DNA of 64,000 bases from Clostridium sp. CAG:288 (lineage in GTDB: Bacteria > Bacillota_I > Bacilli_A > RFN20 > CAG-288). The notes beneath the pieces were generated by a model that saw nothing but the letters and a program-made list of their open reading frames with translations, was not told the DNA's origin and ran no database searches. The stretch covers positions 1-64,000 of the forward strand of contig FR898169.1 in assembly GCA_000437395.1 (NCBI GenBank). The letters are read 5' to 3'. Of the stretch, positions 18,001 to 26,896 are shown piece by piece; within the stretch, counting starts at the first letter, position 1, and each line of letters begins with the position of its first letter. Both the position numbers and the translations under genes were made by a program.

Positions 18001-21000
18001 CATCAATTTCAGCTGAAACTGTGACGAGATAGAATCCCTTCTTAGTGAAGTCGACTAAGCTATAATCGACATAGCTCGATTTATCAGAAACTTCACCATC
18101 AGCAGTAACAATTGTAAAGTATGATAATAAAGCACTTTGAGCTTCACTGGCATTTTCAACCATGTTAATTGTGTAAGAAGAAACATCGACTTTAATACCA
18201 TGTTCAACTGTTTCTGTTTCATAAGTCTTACCAACTAAGGAAGCAACATCAGAATCTGCTAAAACAACTTTGTTTCTAAAGTTATCGACAAAGAATGAAG
18301 CGTAAGAACCATATTGATATGAAGGTTTAACGTTAATAAATGAGGCGTTAACCATTCCATTTTCAATTGTATATGTGAAATCAATTCTTGAGACATATTC
18401 ACTCTTGCTGCCCTTAAATGCACCATAGCCATAACCATCTAAGAAGACGTAAGAGCCATCAGCATTGAGATATTTACCTTCATAGCCATCTCTTGCTAAA
18501 ACTTCAAATGTCTTAGCTTCGACATTTAACTTAATCTTTAAAGCGAATGTGTCGCTTGATGAATCGTAAATATAATAAATATCGTTAGTATAATCAATAC
18601 CACCGTGAGTTAAGCTATTAACAGCAGAAATACTTAAATCAGCAATTTCTTTTCCATCACAAGTGACTTCAATAGCGTTAATGCTACTGATTTTAACATT
18701 AGCATCTTTACCATAAATTTTGCCTGTGTAATCACCGACATAATCTTTTTCTCTTTCTGGAATACTTGTAGATCTATTAACCTTACCAATCTTTTCTCCA
18801 GTGACAGTAAATTCTGTCATAAATCCATTGATTGTAAGAGTTGCAACTTCACCAACTTCACCTTTATAGCCAGCTGATAAAGTGATTTCTCCGACATCGT
18901 GAGAGTAATAGTAATCTGCGCTCTTCTTTTCAATTAAATCTGATTTCATACCAACCCATTTAACTTCGTTAGTATTTAAATCTTTAACTTTGAGAGCATC
19001 GATTGTATATGAAGCGCTAGAGAAGCCAGAGTTAATCAATGTGTTAGAACCATAGTTAACTGTGAGTCTATCGACGATTTCATACTTGCTTTCTTTAGTC
19101 ATGACATAATAACGAATTGAATCGATATATTGCATCTTTTGAGAGTTGACAGGAATTAAAGATAATATTCCATCATCATAAGATAAAGTATAATCTGTTG
19201 ATCCAAATGTAACAGTAGCGCTCTCACCGTCAATACCTTCTAATCGTACTAATGATGTAGTTGTGTTATTAATTGTTAAGCTACCACTCATATCAGCATT
19301 GATAGTTAACTTAGCAGTTGTTAAAACTGTTGTTGTTGTTTCGGTATCGTCATCGTTAACTTCAGTAGTTGAAGAACCGACTAATACTGTTGAATATGTA
19401 CCGACTAATTCTTTATCTAAAACAATGACATCAACTGTCTTTCTGACTCCTTTATATTCAAGGGTAACGCCATAGACACCAGGAGTGAATACATCGACAA
19501 TTCCACTGACCATATCAGAAGTGACTTTAACATCTTCGCCATTATCTTTAACAGTGAAGAGCGACTTTGGATCAACGACACTTCCTTCAAATACTGTAAC
19601 AGCTTTTCCTGAAACTACAACTTTTGTTGGAACAGTTACATCAAAAGAAACAACTGTTGGATTGGCATCGACTCCGTCGACATAAATGGAGACTAAAACT
19701 TTGTATGTTCCTGGAGTACCAAGTTTAACAGCACTATCGTCATATGTATAATAGAAAACTCTATTAGCTACTTTAGATTGATCTTCTGTCAAGTCACAAT
19801 AAATGTTATTTAATCTAACTTCAACGTTATCTTTAACTTGTTGAGCTGTTAAATTTTCACTAATTTCTAATGATTCATTAACAACTTTAATAGAAACCAA
19901 ACTTTCTTTAACGACATAAGTAATTGAAAGAGTGACTTCTTCAGTGACAGCAGCACCTTCAACTTTTGAACCAGTATAAGGAACTTTAGCTGTAACTGTA
20001 TATGAGCCAGCTGTGGCAAAATCGACACTTGCAGTATCGAGATATTTTGAATCTAATTCATATTCACGACCGTTAGAAATCAAGACAAAGTCTTTAGCAA
20101 AGTTGTATTTAGAAGTATCGACACTTCCTTTTTTAACAACGATCACGCTACTTGAAGCGTATTCGATTCTAAGACCTGTTTTAATTGTAACAGTAGCTGT
20201 TGCTGTCTTTTCTACACCTTGAGAAGTGTAAGAAAGTGTAATTGTATTTGTACCTAACTTGTTATAATCAATAAAACCAGAAACCATTGAATCAGTAACT
20301 GTGACAGGTTCGCCACCAACACTTATTTCAAATAAGCTCTTTAAATCAATTCGTTCTTCATCTGGATAAATAACGACATCTTTAGCGTTTAAAACAACTG
20401 TAGCGTTGCTGACAACTTTAACGTTAATAACGCTAGAGATAGATGTACTATCTTGCTTATAACTTAATGTAACAGTATAATCGCCTGGAGTTTTTTGAAC
20501 AGTGCTGACAACCATTTCTGGAGTGACTTGAACTGCTTTACCATCAACTACAAGTGTAAATAACTTGCTAGCATCAAAAGCATCAACTTCACCTTCTGGA
20601 AGTGTATAAGTTTGATATGCTTTTAAAACTTCTATTTCGTGATCTTCAATAACACTTACTGCAATAGTATCTGAAGCGCCATGGTATTCAACTGTAACAG
20701 TATAATCACCTACTTCTGATTTAACGTTTGAAGTAACCATATCGTCAGTTACTTCTACTGCTTCTCCATCCATAGTGACACTAAAAAGGGATTTAAAGTC
20801 ATATGTTTCAACTTCCATAGCCTTTAAAGTGACAGTTTTTTGTGAAGCTTCAACTTTATAGATTGTTTCTTCAACATTAACGATAGCTTGTGCTTTAACT
20901 CCGTGATAGTCAACATTGACAACATAGACACCCTTTTCAGCTTTAACAGCACTTGTATCGATGACGTCATCTGTAACATCAACGCTATCACCATCGACCG

Positions 21001-21532
21001 TAATGCTAAACAATGTCTTAAAATCAAATCCTTCAACGTTACGATCTTTAATGTTAAATAATGTTGAACCTGGGCCAGTGACAACAATTTCAGAAGCAGC
21101 AACAGTAATTTTCTTTTCGACATAAACTGTTGGATCAGCAACTGAAGTAGCTCTAACTAAAGCTTCAGTTTCTTCGTAGATAGGTCCTTTTGTAGTAACA
21201 ACGCCATCGACGACTGTAATATCGTTACTTGTTGTTGACCAAGTAACGCTCTTGTCGTCAACACCTTTAACAGTTGCTGTTAAAGTTAATGGGTGTTTAT
21301 TTGCAACGACGTTTTCCCCTTCAATAGTAACGACAACTTCTTCTTTTGTCGAAGAACTAACTGATGAGCTAGTTGACGATATAGGTCCTGTTGAAGAAGA
21401 TGTAGAAGTAGAAGAAGATGGTGTGGTGGATGATGTTTGTCCATTGTTGTTATTGCAACCTGTTACAACAGCAGCAAAAGTTGCAAGTGTCAATGGATAA
21501 ACAAGCAATTTTCTTTTTGAGATTTTACTCAT
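15098..21532 (-). CDS. Giant surface lipoprotein with Ig-like repeats and a repeated C-terminal module
   Basis: 2144 residues. Lipobox VVTGC (Cys26) is followed by a Ser/Thr linker to about 60 and a Big2-like domain (about 64-145). At least five Ig-like repeats of roughly 75-85 residues lie between about 150 and 700, each with the block LFS(I/V)TxDGxxVxVTxDMV and a following GxYxVTVxYxG. From about 700 the protein is built from a different repeat: a 'hhGxYxxxxxSxxLxIDxYGxxxY' beta unit and a 'VGxxFxVxDxxGxxLxTAxI..AGxYTVxD' unit, each seen about four times. The last copy stops at SGYTLA, in mid-unit. No enzyme motif and no LPXTG were seen. It is likely an adhesin or glycan-binding surface protein, by analogy only. 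AAGGGAAAAATT precedes the ATG. Confidence 0.8.
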   Translation of the reverse strand: MSKISKRKLLVYPLTLATFAAVVTGCNNNNGQTSSTTPSSSTSTSSSTGPISSTSSSVSSSTKEEVVVTIEGENVVANKHPLTLTATVKGVDDKSVTWSTTSNDITVVDGVVTTKGPIYEETEALVRATSVADPTVYVEKKITVAASEIVVTGPGSTLFNIKDRNVEGFDFKTLFSITVDGDSVDVTDDVIDTSAVKAEKGVYVVNVDYHGVKAQAIVNVEETIYKVEASQKTVTLKAMEVETYDFKSLFSVTMDGEAVEVTDDMVTSNVKSEVGDYTVTVEYHGASDTIAVSVIEDHEIEVLKAYQTYTLPEGEVDAFDASKLFTLVVDGKAVQVTPEMVVSTVQKTPGDYTVTLSYKQDSTSISSVINVKVVSNATVVLNAKDVVIYPDEERIDLKSLFEISVGGEPVTVTDSMVSGFIDYNKLGTNTITLSYTSQGVEKTATATVTIKTGLRIEYASSSVIVVKKGSVDTSKYNFAKDFVLISNGREYELDSKYLDTASVDFATAGSYTVTAKVPYTGSKVEGAAVTEEVTLSITYVVKESLVSIKVVNESLEISENLTAQQVKDNVEVRLNNIYCDLTEDQSKVANRVFYYTYDDSAVKLGTPGTYKVLVSIYVDGVDANPTVVSFDVTVPTKVVVSGKAVTVFEGSVVDPKSLFTVKDNGEDVKVTSDMVSGIVDVFTPGVYGVTLEYKGVRKTVDVIVLDKELVGTYSTVLVGSSTTEVNDDDTETTTTVLTTAKLTINADMSGSLTINNTTTSLVRLEGIDGESATVTFGSTDYTLSYDDGILSLIPVNSQKMQYIDSIRYYVMTKESKYEIVDRLTVNYGSNTLINSGFSSASYTIDALKVKDLNTNEVKWVGMKSDLIEKKSADYYYSHDVGEITLSAGYKGEVGEVATLTINGFMTEFTVTGEKIGKVNRSTSIPEREKDYVGDYTGKIYGKDANVKISSINAIEVTCDGKEIADLSISAVNSLTHGGIDYTNDIYYIYDSSSDTFALKIKLNVEAKTFEVLARDGYEGKYLNADGSYVFLDGYGYGAFKGSKSEYVSRIDFTYTIENGMVNASFINVKPSYQYGSYASFFVDNFRNKVVLADSDVASLVGKTYETETVEHGIKVDVSSYTINMVENASEAQSALLSYFTIVTADGEVSDKSSYVDYSLVDFTKKGFYLVTVSAEIDGVTVSKYYTFEVVSPVYEDNALLGSYTGANKSYSMSIDKFGNGTFKYDSYTYTGKVVINSDLTFSMEVTRTSGSGSYSITGSYLANGALAISATGDRTVTNMLFMGATTDGYTTTYSGYQRKKILRTITKDGVTTYIYSTSSDEYAAGQIVTVDVANGIAPNTVGSVFTIKDSAGEALLTAKITSISSDWSGLQLAGSEAGSYTVADGKTATIDGFGESSSKRGEIVFSDGTTYDYYKLNNAHIALTTSGSTTIVGYAAIDQTTKELTVLKNDKDALKATYGTFSYSSSVSTSSPQVILNEYGVGSYKDSNRTYYGYVTGSDAEGYVFHGETYSTYSSSTIYRVEITMTKVISKVFSASISVNGGTATKVDLSANSGVTVSYIGSNYKNYIKRMIVGDEVAYFLYTTSSAAGRQVTVTALNDIAYGTAGCIFEVTDGDEVIIEKAMINTYSTTKWGYISANSLAGDYTVGDQTLSLDGFADFEADSTGVAKLGDKTGSYVVYEGTVISVTIEDSTVLYRLNTSAKSASALEKIYNGSLLGTYGQATTSSSTYVLSIDEYGAVSYGTPSGSTIYRAVSSSISGDLLNITLKQVGSTYTKSLVIAYVAPGVLTVVDGSNKNFYVSKDATLSVFAKVSSSANIIYKVVKADEVSYLYAPTNKTTVDAIAIVTKTIDSTKEVGEVGGIFKLVAGDTEVVAKITSTGTIALANNAERISITYNGETLFTDGFTTSATARGNATLANKTYTYYFHPSLTNTVVLYDDAGTIADYITINGETFEHATEFFTEEDKLSGGSYAQINSTTSPLVIDKYGYITYNNNFFGKLVRTETGYTAETSYKYNNTVRKDNLTITMASEDVFLVHCEGSDSGYGYYTLKSVKDAQNCNMIGKSRANLLYWAVVDGKVTFMLDKSRSYDVTSATPVIVKVNDVALTDRGLVVGDTFTVEDSEGNVLFTATVSQLGSGYSGYTLA

Positions 21533-21561
21533 AATTTTTCCCTTTCCTTTTATTAAATAAA

Positions 21562-21592
21562 GACCTAAGGTAACAATTAGATACCCTAGGTC
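21562..21592 (-). terminator. Terminator between two lipoprotein genes
   Basis: On the minus strand GACCTAGGGTA (21592-21582) pairs with TACCTTAGGTC (21572-21562), followed by TTTATTTAAT. It separates the 771-residue lipoprotein gene from the giant one. Confidence 0.85.
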
Positions 21593-21633
21593 AAATCAAA
21601 ACTAATTTTTAATGATTATTTACTAGAGTAATA

Positions 21634-23949
21634 TTAATACTCACTTAACTTATAGGCGTTCATATAAATTGTACGATAGCCTAAGTTTTCAAAGCGAATG
21701 AGGATATCAGCATCTTCATTAGCAAATGAAGCATATTTACTACTTTGAGTATCCTTTTCGTATCTATCGCCTGATAATCTTTCATATCCCTTAGCAGAGA
21801 CAATTTCACCAAAGGCAGCCATTAATTCTGTCCAGTCAGTAATTCTGTGGTTAGAATCAAGGTTGACGCTAGAAAGGTTGAAACCAACACTAGCTCTACC
21901 ATTAGAATTGTAATCTAATGAAACTTTGAGTGAGAAACTGTCACCGAAGACATCTCTGAAGTCTTGTGGAATTGGGAATGAAGATGATTTATCACCGAAC
22001 ATTTTATTTAAGACAACATCTGCTGTTGCGTTTGTATATCCACTGTTATAAGCAGTTTCATATTCGCCGTCAAATCCTGACCAGTCAGCAGCGACAACTC
22101 TTGGTCTATAGTTATCGAACGTGTCATCGTCAAGTGCAGTTGTTCCAACGTTGCTATATGTTGTTGTAATATAACCGACATAAGCACCAGAATTTAATTC
22201 ATATGGATAGACTGTCTTAAGGAGATTACCTTCACTATCGACTGTAATTGATAAGCTTGTATCGACATCAGCAGAAGAGTTAGAAGCGTTAGAGTGAGCT
22301 GAGACTTGTGGAGCAATTTGATTATTAATTGCAGAATCTCTTAGTGTAAATGTATAAGATGTAACACCAGCAACTGTACTGATAGATGGTTCACCAAATA
22401 CTTCAGCAGCAAAATTGAATTGTGGCATTCTATCAAACATATCACCTGTATATTGTCTCTTGCCAGCTAATGCTTGGTTAGATGCATCGTATGCGAAATA
22501 ATCATATGTACCATCCTTATTATCTTTGTAACCTGTCCATTCAATGCCATATGGATCGTCCATATAGGATGTATAGGCAATTGTTCTCTTTAAGAGGATT
22601 GCATCAGCTGTGACATAACCATCTAAGCCAGCACTACCTGTAGCTGAAGATGTTGGAAGCTTTTTATTAGCAACACCTTGATTTCTCATATATGAGCTTT
22701 CATCAGAGGAAGCAGTATATGTTGATGTATCGACAGCTTTGAATGTGTAGTTTTTAACCCCCTTCATCTTGTCGATAGCTGTTTGTAATAGTGATGTATA
22801 TTCTGTAGCAGCATATGGAGTTATATCTGGGACTTTTGTTGTTCCGATGTTATCGAATGTTAAATCGATAGTTGTCCATGAAGCACTATCAGCATCTTTA
22901 GCTGTGCCATCGCTTGAGCCGTAGTAAAGAACTTCTGTAGAAGCGCTGAGACTTGTAATCTTTTCGTTATCGCATGTAATAGAAAGTTCAAATAATGTAT
23001 CAGAAAGAATTGGAGTTAATGAGTAGGAAAGATATGTCATTAAGTATAAATCTGTTTCGGATGTTTGATCGATTGTATATTCATACTTATCTCCATCATC
23101 AGAAAGTTTGAACTTGTTAACATCTAATTGAGCGATGTGGTTCCATAAGTGGTTTTCTTCCCAAAGGTTGTAGTAACCAGCGTAGTTAACATCTTCTTTA
23201 GAAGCAACTTTGTTATCCTTATCAATATATTTTTGGACTAAAGCATGTCCTGATTTGCCATTAGCATCAACTAAGCCATCTGTTTCTCCCTTTGAATAAG
23301 AAGTTTCGTTATGTGTTCCTTCAACACCGTTTCTAGTGACCCAATAGCTTCCTTTCCAAGCGTCTTGTTCCATTTCAACTTTCATACCATAGTTATGTGT
23401 TGTTTCTGGTTGACCTGGAGATGTGAAATCTTTATAGTGATCTGTTAATGTTCCGTTAACAGTAATAGAAGCATTACCTAAGTCTTCTAACATTTGACTT
23501 GTAAGTTTACCGACTTGACCAACTGACTTCTTTCTCTTCAGTGTAATTGTCTTTGTTGCTGACTTTTCAGTGTTAGCGACAGAAGTAGCTGTAATACCTA
23601 CTGTAATATCGATTGATAATGGTTCACCGACATATGTAACTAAGCCGTTTTCAACTGTAACTAATGTACTATTTGAGCTCCAAGTAACTGCTGTATTTTG
23701 AGTACCTGTAACAGAGACTTCTAATTGAATTTGTGGGTTTGTTGCAGCTGTATCAATTTCACTTGGGCCAGAGATTGAAACAACGATTGTTTCTACAACT
23801 GTAGAACTACTAACTGGAGTTGTAGTTGAAGAGTTACCACCAGTACTACTTGATGTATTAGTGGAGCTAGAGTTGTTATTATTGTTACCGCAGCCTGTTA
23901 AAATTAAACTACCAAGAGCTGCAACAGCTAAAATTTTTGATTTTTTCAT
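21634..23949 (-). CDS. Surface lipoprotein with Ig-like domain, paralogue of the next gene
   Basis: 771 residues. Signal peptide and lipobox LTGC (Cys20), Asn/Ser/Thr linker to about 48, one Big2-type Ig-like domain (about 52-137: VVSISGPSEIDTAATNPQIQ onward), then a large region of unknown fold with many aromatic residues. The last 100 residues (IPQDFRDVFGDSFSLKVSLD to the end) resemble the ends of the lipoproteins at 23981 and 41325: a helix, then GxExLxGxRYEKD, then IxxYxF-like strands. This defines a local paralogous family. No catalytic motif seen. It lies 31 bases downstream of the 703-residue lipoprotein gene and is preceded by GGAGAAAA, so the two are probably co-transcribed. Confidence 0.75.
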   Translation of the reverse strand: MKKSKILAVAALGSLILTGCGNNNNNSSSTNTSSSTGGNSSTTTPVSSSTVVETIVVSISGPSEIDTAATNPQIQLEVSVTGTQNTAVTWSSNSTLVTVENGLVTYVGEPLSIDITVGITATSVANTEKSATKTITLKRKKSVGQVGKLTSQMLEDLGNASITVNGTLTDHYKDFTSPGQPETTHNYGMKVEMEQDAWKGSYWVTRNGVEGTHNETSYSKGETDGLVDANGKSGHALVQKYIDKDNKVASKEDVNYAGYYNLWEENHLWNHIAQLDVNKFKLSDDGDKYEYTIDQTSETDLYLMTYLSYSLTPILSDTLFELSITCDNEKITSLSASTEVLYYGSSDGTAKDADSASWTTIDLTFDNIGTTKVPDITPYAATEYTSLLQTAIDKMKGVKNYTFKAVDTSTYTASSDESSYMRNQGVANKKLPTSSATGSAGLDGYVTADAILLKRTIAYTSYMDDPYGIEWTGYKDNKDGTYDYFAYDASNQALAGKRQYTGDMFDRMPQFNFAAEVFGEPSISTVAGVTSYTFTLRDSAINNQIAPQVSAHSNASNSSADVDTSLSITVDSEGNLLKTVYPYELNSGAYVGYITTTYSNVGTTALDDDTFDNYRPRVVAADWSGFDGEYETAYNSGYTNATADVVLNKMFGDKSSSFPIPQDFRDVFGDSFSLKVSLDYNSNGRASVGFNLSSVNLDSNHRITDWTELMAAFGEIVSAKGYERLSGDRYEKDTQSSKYASFANEDADILIRFENLGYRTIYMNAYKLSEY

Positions 23950-23980
23950 GATTTTTTCTCCTTTTTATTTGATTGATTAT

Positions 23981-26092
23981 TTATTTGATGTTTGAAGGGG
24001 TTTTAAATACGTAGATATATAAGTCTAATGACGAGTCTACTGGTAAGACCGTATAACCGTCTTTATCGTAGCCACCATATGAATTTCTTACAAATCCTTC
24101 ATCAATTAATTCTTGTTTAACTTTTGCAAGTGATTTATTAAGAGAATAATCTGCATCGACTGCGACATCATAATAAATTTGGTAACATGGAGTATAAACA
24201 CCTGTTCCTGGAACGTTATATAAAGTGTTCAAAGCTAAACCGAATGTATCTCCCAAAACATTGTCGAAGAAAGGTAAGACATCTAAGACTTCAGCGCCTA
24301 AGACATTTGTTAATGCTTGGTCACCAGGGAGTGTTGAATCATTTGTACCTAAGTTTTCAGCTGAATAATAGAAGTCGACGTCTGCCCAACTTGTTGGAAC
24401 GACTTTTGGTGTAAATTGAATACTTGTAGCTTCTTCTGGAAGTGTAGTTGTATCAAAATCATAGAATTCTAATTCAACTATGCCGTACATAATACCCATA
24501 TTGAAGTAGAATGTTGCATATGTAATGTATCCATCGTTAGAAACTGTAACTTGTGGAACATAGTTTGTGTTTCCATTTACACTTCCTTTAGTTGAATATA
24601 AACCATAAAGTGGATAATCGCTACCGAATCCTTGATATAAAGTACTTGCAACATAGTACATACCTTCATATACAGAGTAAGTAGCTTCTTTTTCTTTAGA
24701 ATTCCAAGCGTATCCTGGATTAAAGATAGCTGCATCAAATTCAAAAGATGGTGCCTTATCTGTTACGTTGCCTTTATATGATCTAAAAGCTTCAAATGAA
24801 CCGTCTTTATTTGGTGTGTAATAGTTATATGTATTTTCATCAATTTGTCTATAACCAAATGGTGAAGTATAAGTATAATCTAATGCACCTTGACTAACTT
24901 TAGCTGTGAAAGGCTTATAGAACATTTCTGTTGGAGTGACAGTTTCTTCATAACCAGTTATTGATTGTGAGCCTGTAGAATAATCGTAAGCTTGCATTGT
25001 TAATCTAGTCTTGTAACTGCTTAAACTATGCATCTTTTCTAATGCATTTTTAAGTAATCCATGTGCATCTTCTTCATAGGAATATGTTGGAAGAGCTGGA
25101 ATATTAACTAAATCTCCAGAGTTAAATGAAGAAGTTAATGTTTGAATTACTCTATAGCCTGAAACTATTCTATAGTCATAATCACTCTTTAATTGAATAG
25201 CGATGATTTCATCATCAGAAATAACTAAAGATAATGTCTTTGGTTCAAAATCATATGGAGTTAATGCAGATGTAGCGCGAGTTAAGAAATTTGTATCGCT
25301 ACCTGTGTACTCATACATCCATGTATCTCTATTAAAGGTAAAATCAGAAACTTTAATGTTGATAAATGGATTATATAATCCTGAATTTTCCCAAGTGATT
25401 GGTAAGCCATAATCATCTTCCAAAGCGACGTATTCTTCGGAGTTCATCAATGAAATTTGGACTTTATTTGCATAACCGTCTTTATTTGCGTAGTAAATTC
25501 TACCGCTATTTGTATCGCCTGTATAATCTGCAACCCATCTGTTGTGTTCCATATATGTATGGACTGACATATCAGATGTACCAACTAAGGATGTCGATGT
25601 AATTCCATAAATATCGATGTGGTTTTCACCGGCAAAATCAATTTTTTCATCTTTTAATAATGAAAGCATTTCATCTGTCAATTCTGGTTGAGCTTCAGGA
25701 GCTAATACTGTGATGGTATAAGATGCTGATTTGGTGTTATCAGCGACAGAAGTAGCTGTAATTGTAACTGTCGTATCAACCGTTACTTCTTTTATAACAA
25801 TAACTGTACCATCAGAAACAGCAACAACATTACTATCTGTCGACCAGATAACAGCAGTGTTGGCTGAACCAGTTACTGTTGCGAGTAGGTTTATGGTGCC
25901 ACCATATCTAACAGATGTAGGACCTGAAATGGCAACATTAACCATTTGAGTACTTGAGCTTGATGTGCTTGAAGAGCTTGTATTTGGAGTAGAAGAAACT
26001 GTGGTGGATGAAGTGTTTCCCCCATTTCCATTACAAGAAGCAACGAGCAAACTTACCATAGCTAAAGTTAAAATGGATAAGTGTTTTTTCAT
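23981..26092 (-). CDS. Surface lipoprotein with Ig-like domain, first gene of a two-gene unit
   Basis: 703 residues. Lipobox LVASC (Cys20), Ser/Thr linker to about 48, a Big2-like domain (about 50-132, VNVAISGPTSVRYGG then TATSVADNTKSASYTITV), and a region of unknown fold beginning LTDEMLSLLKDEKIDFAGEN that parallels LTSQMLEDLGNASITVNG in the following gene. The C-terminus (LIDEGFVRNSYGGYDKDGY..LYIYVF) matches the shared family ending. Upstream (26093-26309) lie a perfect cre-type palindrome and a long inverted repeat, so this surface pair may be under carbon-source control. A GAGGTAAAT ribosome site precedes the ATG. Function unknown; a ligand-binding surface protein is a reasonable guess. 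Confidence 0.75.
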   Translation of the reverse strand: MKKHLSILTLAMVSLLVASCNGNGGNTSSTTVSSTPNTSSSSTSSSSTQMVNVAISGPTSVRYGGTINLLATVTGSANTAVIWSTDSNVVAVSDGTVIVIKEVTVDTTVTITATSVADNTKSASYTITVLAPEAQPELTDEMLSLLKDEKIDFAGENHIDIYGITSTSLVGTSDMSVHTYMEHNRWVADYTGDTNSGRIYYANKDGYANKVQISLMNSEEYVALEDDYGLPITWENSGLYNPFINIKVSDFTFNRDTWMYEYTGSDTNFLTRATSALTPYDFEPKTLSLVISDDEIIAIQLKSDYDYRIVSGYRVIQTLTSSFNSGDLVNIPALPTYSYEEDAHGLLKNALEKMHSLSSYKTRLTMQAYDYSTGSQSITGYEETVTPTEMFYKPFTAKVSQGALDYTYTSPFGYRQIDENTYNYYTPNKDGSFEAFRSYKGNVTDKAPSFEFDAAIFNPGYAWNSKEKEATYSVYEGMYYVASTLYQGFGSDYPLYGLYSTKGSVNGNTNYVPQVTVSNDGYITYATFYFNMGIMYGIVELEFYDFDTTTLPEEATSIQFTPKVVPTSWADVDFYYSAENLGTNDSTLPGDQALTNVLGAEVLDVLPFFDNVLGDTFGLALNTLYNVPGTGVYTPCYQIYYDVAVDADYSLNKSLAKVKQELIDEGFVRNSYGGYDKDGYTVLPVDSSLDLYIYVFKTPSNIK

Positions 26093-26199
26093 ATTTACCT
26101 CTTATTTAAAAACATTTTTCTTTCTTATGATATTGTTTGTAATTGCCTCAGTTCTTCCTTTCCCGCACTATGAGGATCAATTTAACATTAATATAAATA

Positions 26200-26272
26200 T
26201 AAGCACTGAAGATGTCAATTAAAATCACACATTTTTACATGGTTTTTTTAATAAAACATCATTCAGTGCTTA
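26200..26272. repeat. Long inverted repeat in the lipoprotein promoter region
   Basis: TAAGCACTGAAGATGT (26200-26215) is the reverse complement of ACATCATTCAGTGCTTA (26256-26272) with one bulged base. The loop is 40 bases. It lies between the end of the small lipoprotein gene and the start of the 703-residue one. It may terminate the former (TATATTTATATT follows on the minus strand) or act as a regulatory structure. The repeat ends on the first base of the cre box. Confidence 0.65.
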
Positions 26273-26287
26273 TGTAAACGTTTACAT
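26272..26287. promoter_or_regulatory. Perfect cre-like operator (CcpA or LacI-family site)
   Basis: ATGTAAACGTTTACAT is a fully symmetric 16-mer that fits the catabolite-responsive element consensus WTGNAARCGNWWWCAW at every position. It lies about 180 bases upstream of the lipoprotein start at 26092. No CcpA gene is in the window, so the binding protein is inferred. Confidence 0.65.
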
Positions 26288-26309
26288 TTTTTCTCTTATA
26301 TTTCTTTTA

Positions 26310-26885
26310 TTAATATAAGTATTCGGCAGAAATAGAAACATCCCTACCTGATATATTTTTATAAGCAATTCTGAAGCTAGTAATTTTTTCTTCGCTTAGA
26401 ACAACATTGAAAGAAATATCACCATTAACATCAGTATCTGTGACATTTAAGAAAGCCTTAGCGTTTGTTTGGCTAACTGTAGCATCTAAAACGCCCTCAG
26501 TGATCTTATATCCAGAATTCAATGTATCTTTATCGATTTTATAATTAAATAATTTAGCATCGACTATAGATCCGTTAAATGAATCTCTTTCGTTTGAAGT
26601 AACTAATTTGAAATCGTTACCTAACTTCTTAATTGTGGAATAAACTGAGCCATTAGCTTCGTTATCGACATATGTAATTTCGATTTCAGTTTTCTTTTCG
26701 TAAACTAATGTACTTGATTCAGTTATTGAAGAAATAATAGTTGCTCTTCTAATTGTTACAATAGATGAATCTATTTTATCAGTATATTCTTTAAGAGCAT
26801 CTTTTTTATTACCATTACATGAAGTAACAGCAAGTAAAGAAACAAATAAGAGTGAACTTGATAAGAATAATTTGTTCTTTTTCAT
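26310..26885 (-). CDS. Small surface lipoprotein, unknown
   Basis: 191 residues. The start at 26885 is chosen because AGGAGGAAGT lies just upstream. The open frame continues to 26927 but into the preceding gene. Lipobox AVTSC (Cys23), then a short helical segment (KKDALKEYTDKIDSSIVTI) and mostly beta-type sequence to the end (SFRIAYKNISGRDVSISAEY). No Ser-rich linker, unlike its neighbours. It starts 11 bases after the stop of the giant subtilisin-LRR gene and is surely in the same transcript. It may be an accessory or immunity-type partner of the protease, but nothing in the sequence shows this. Confidence 0.7.
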   Translation of the reverse strand: MKKNKLFLSSSLLFVSLLAVTSCNGNKKDALKEYTDKIDSSIVTIRRATIISSITESSTLVYEKKTEIEITYVDNEANGSVYSTIKKLGNDFKLVTSNERDSFNGSIVDAKLFNYKIDKDTLNSGYKITEGVLDATVSQTNAKAFLNVTDTDVNGDISFNVVLSEEKITSFRIAYKNISGRDVSISAEYLY

Positions 26886-26896
26886 AATACTTCCTC

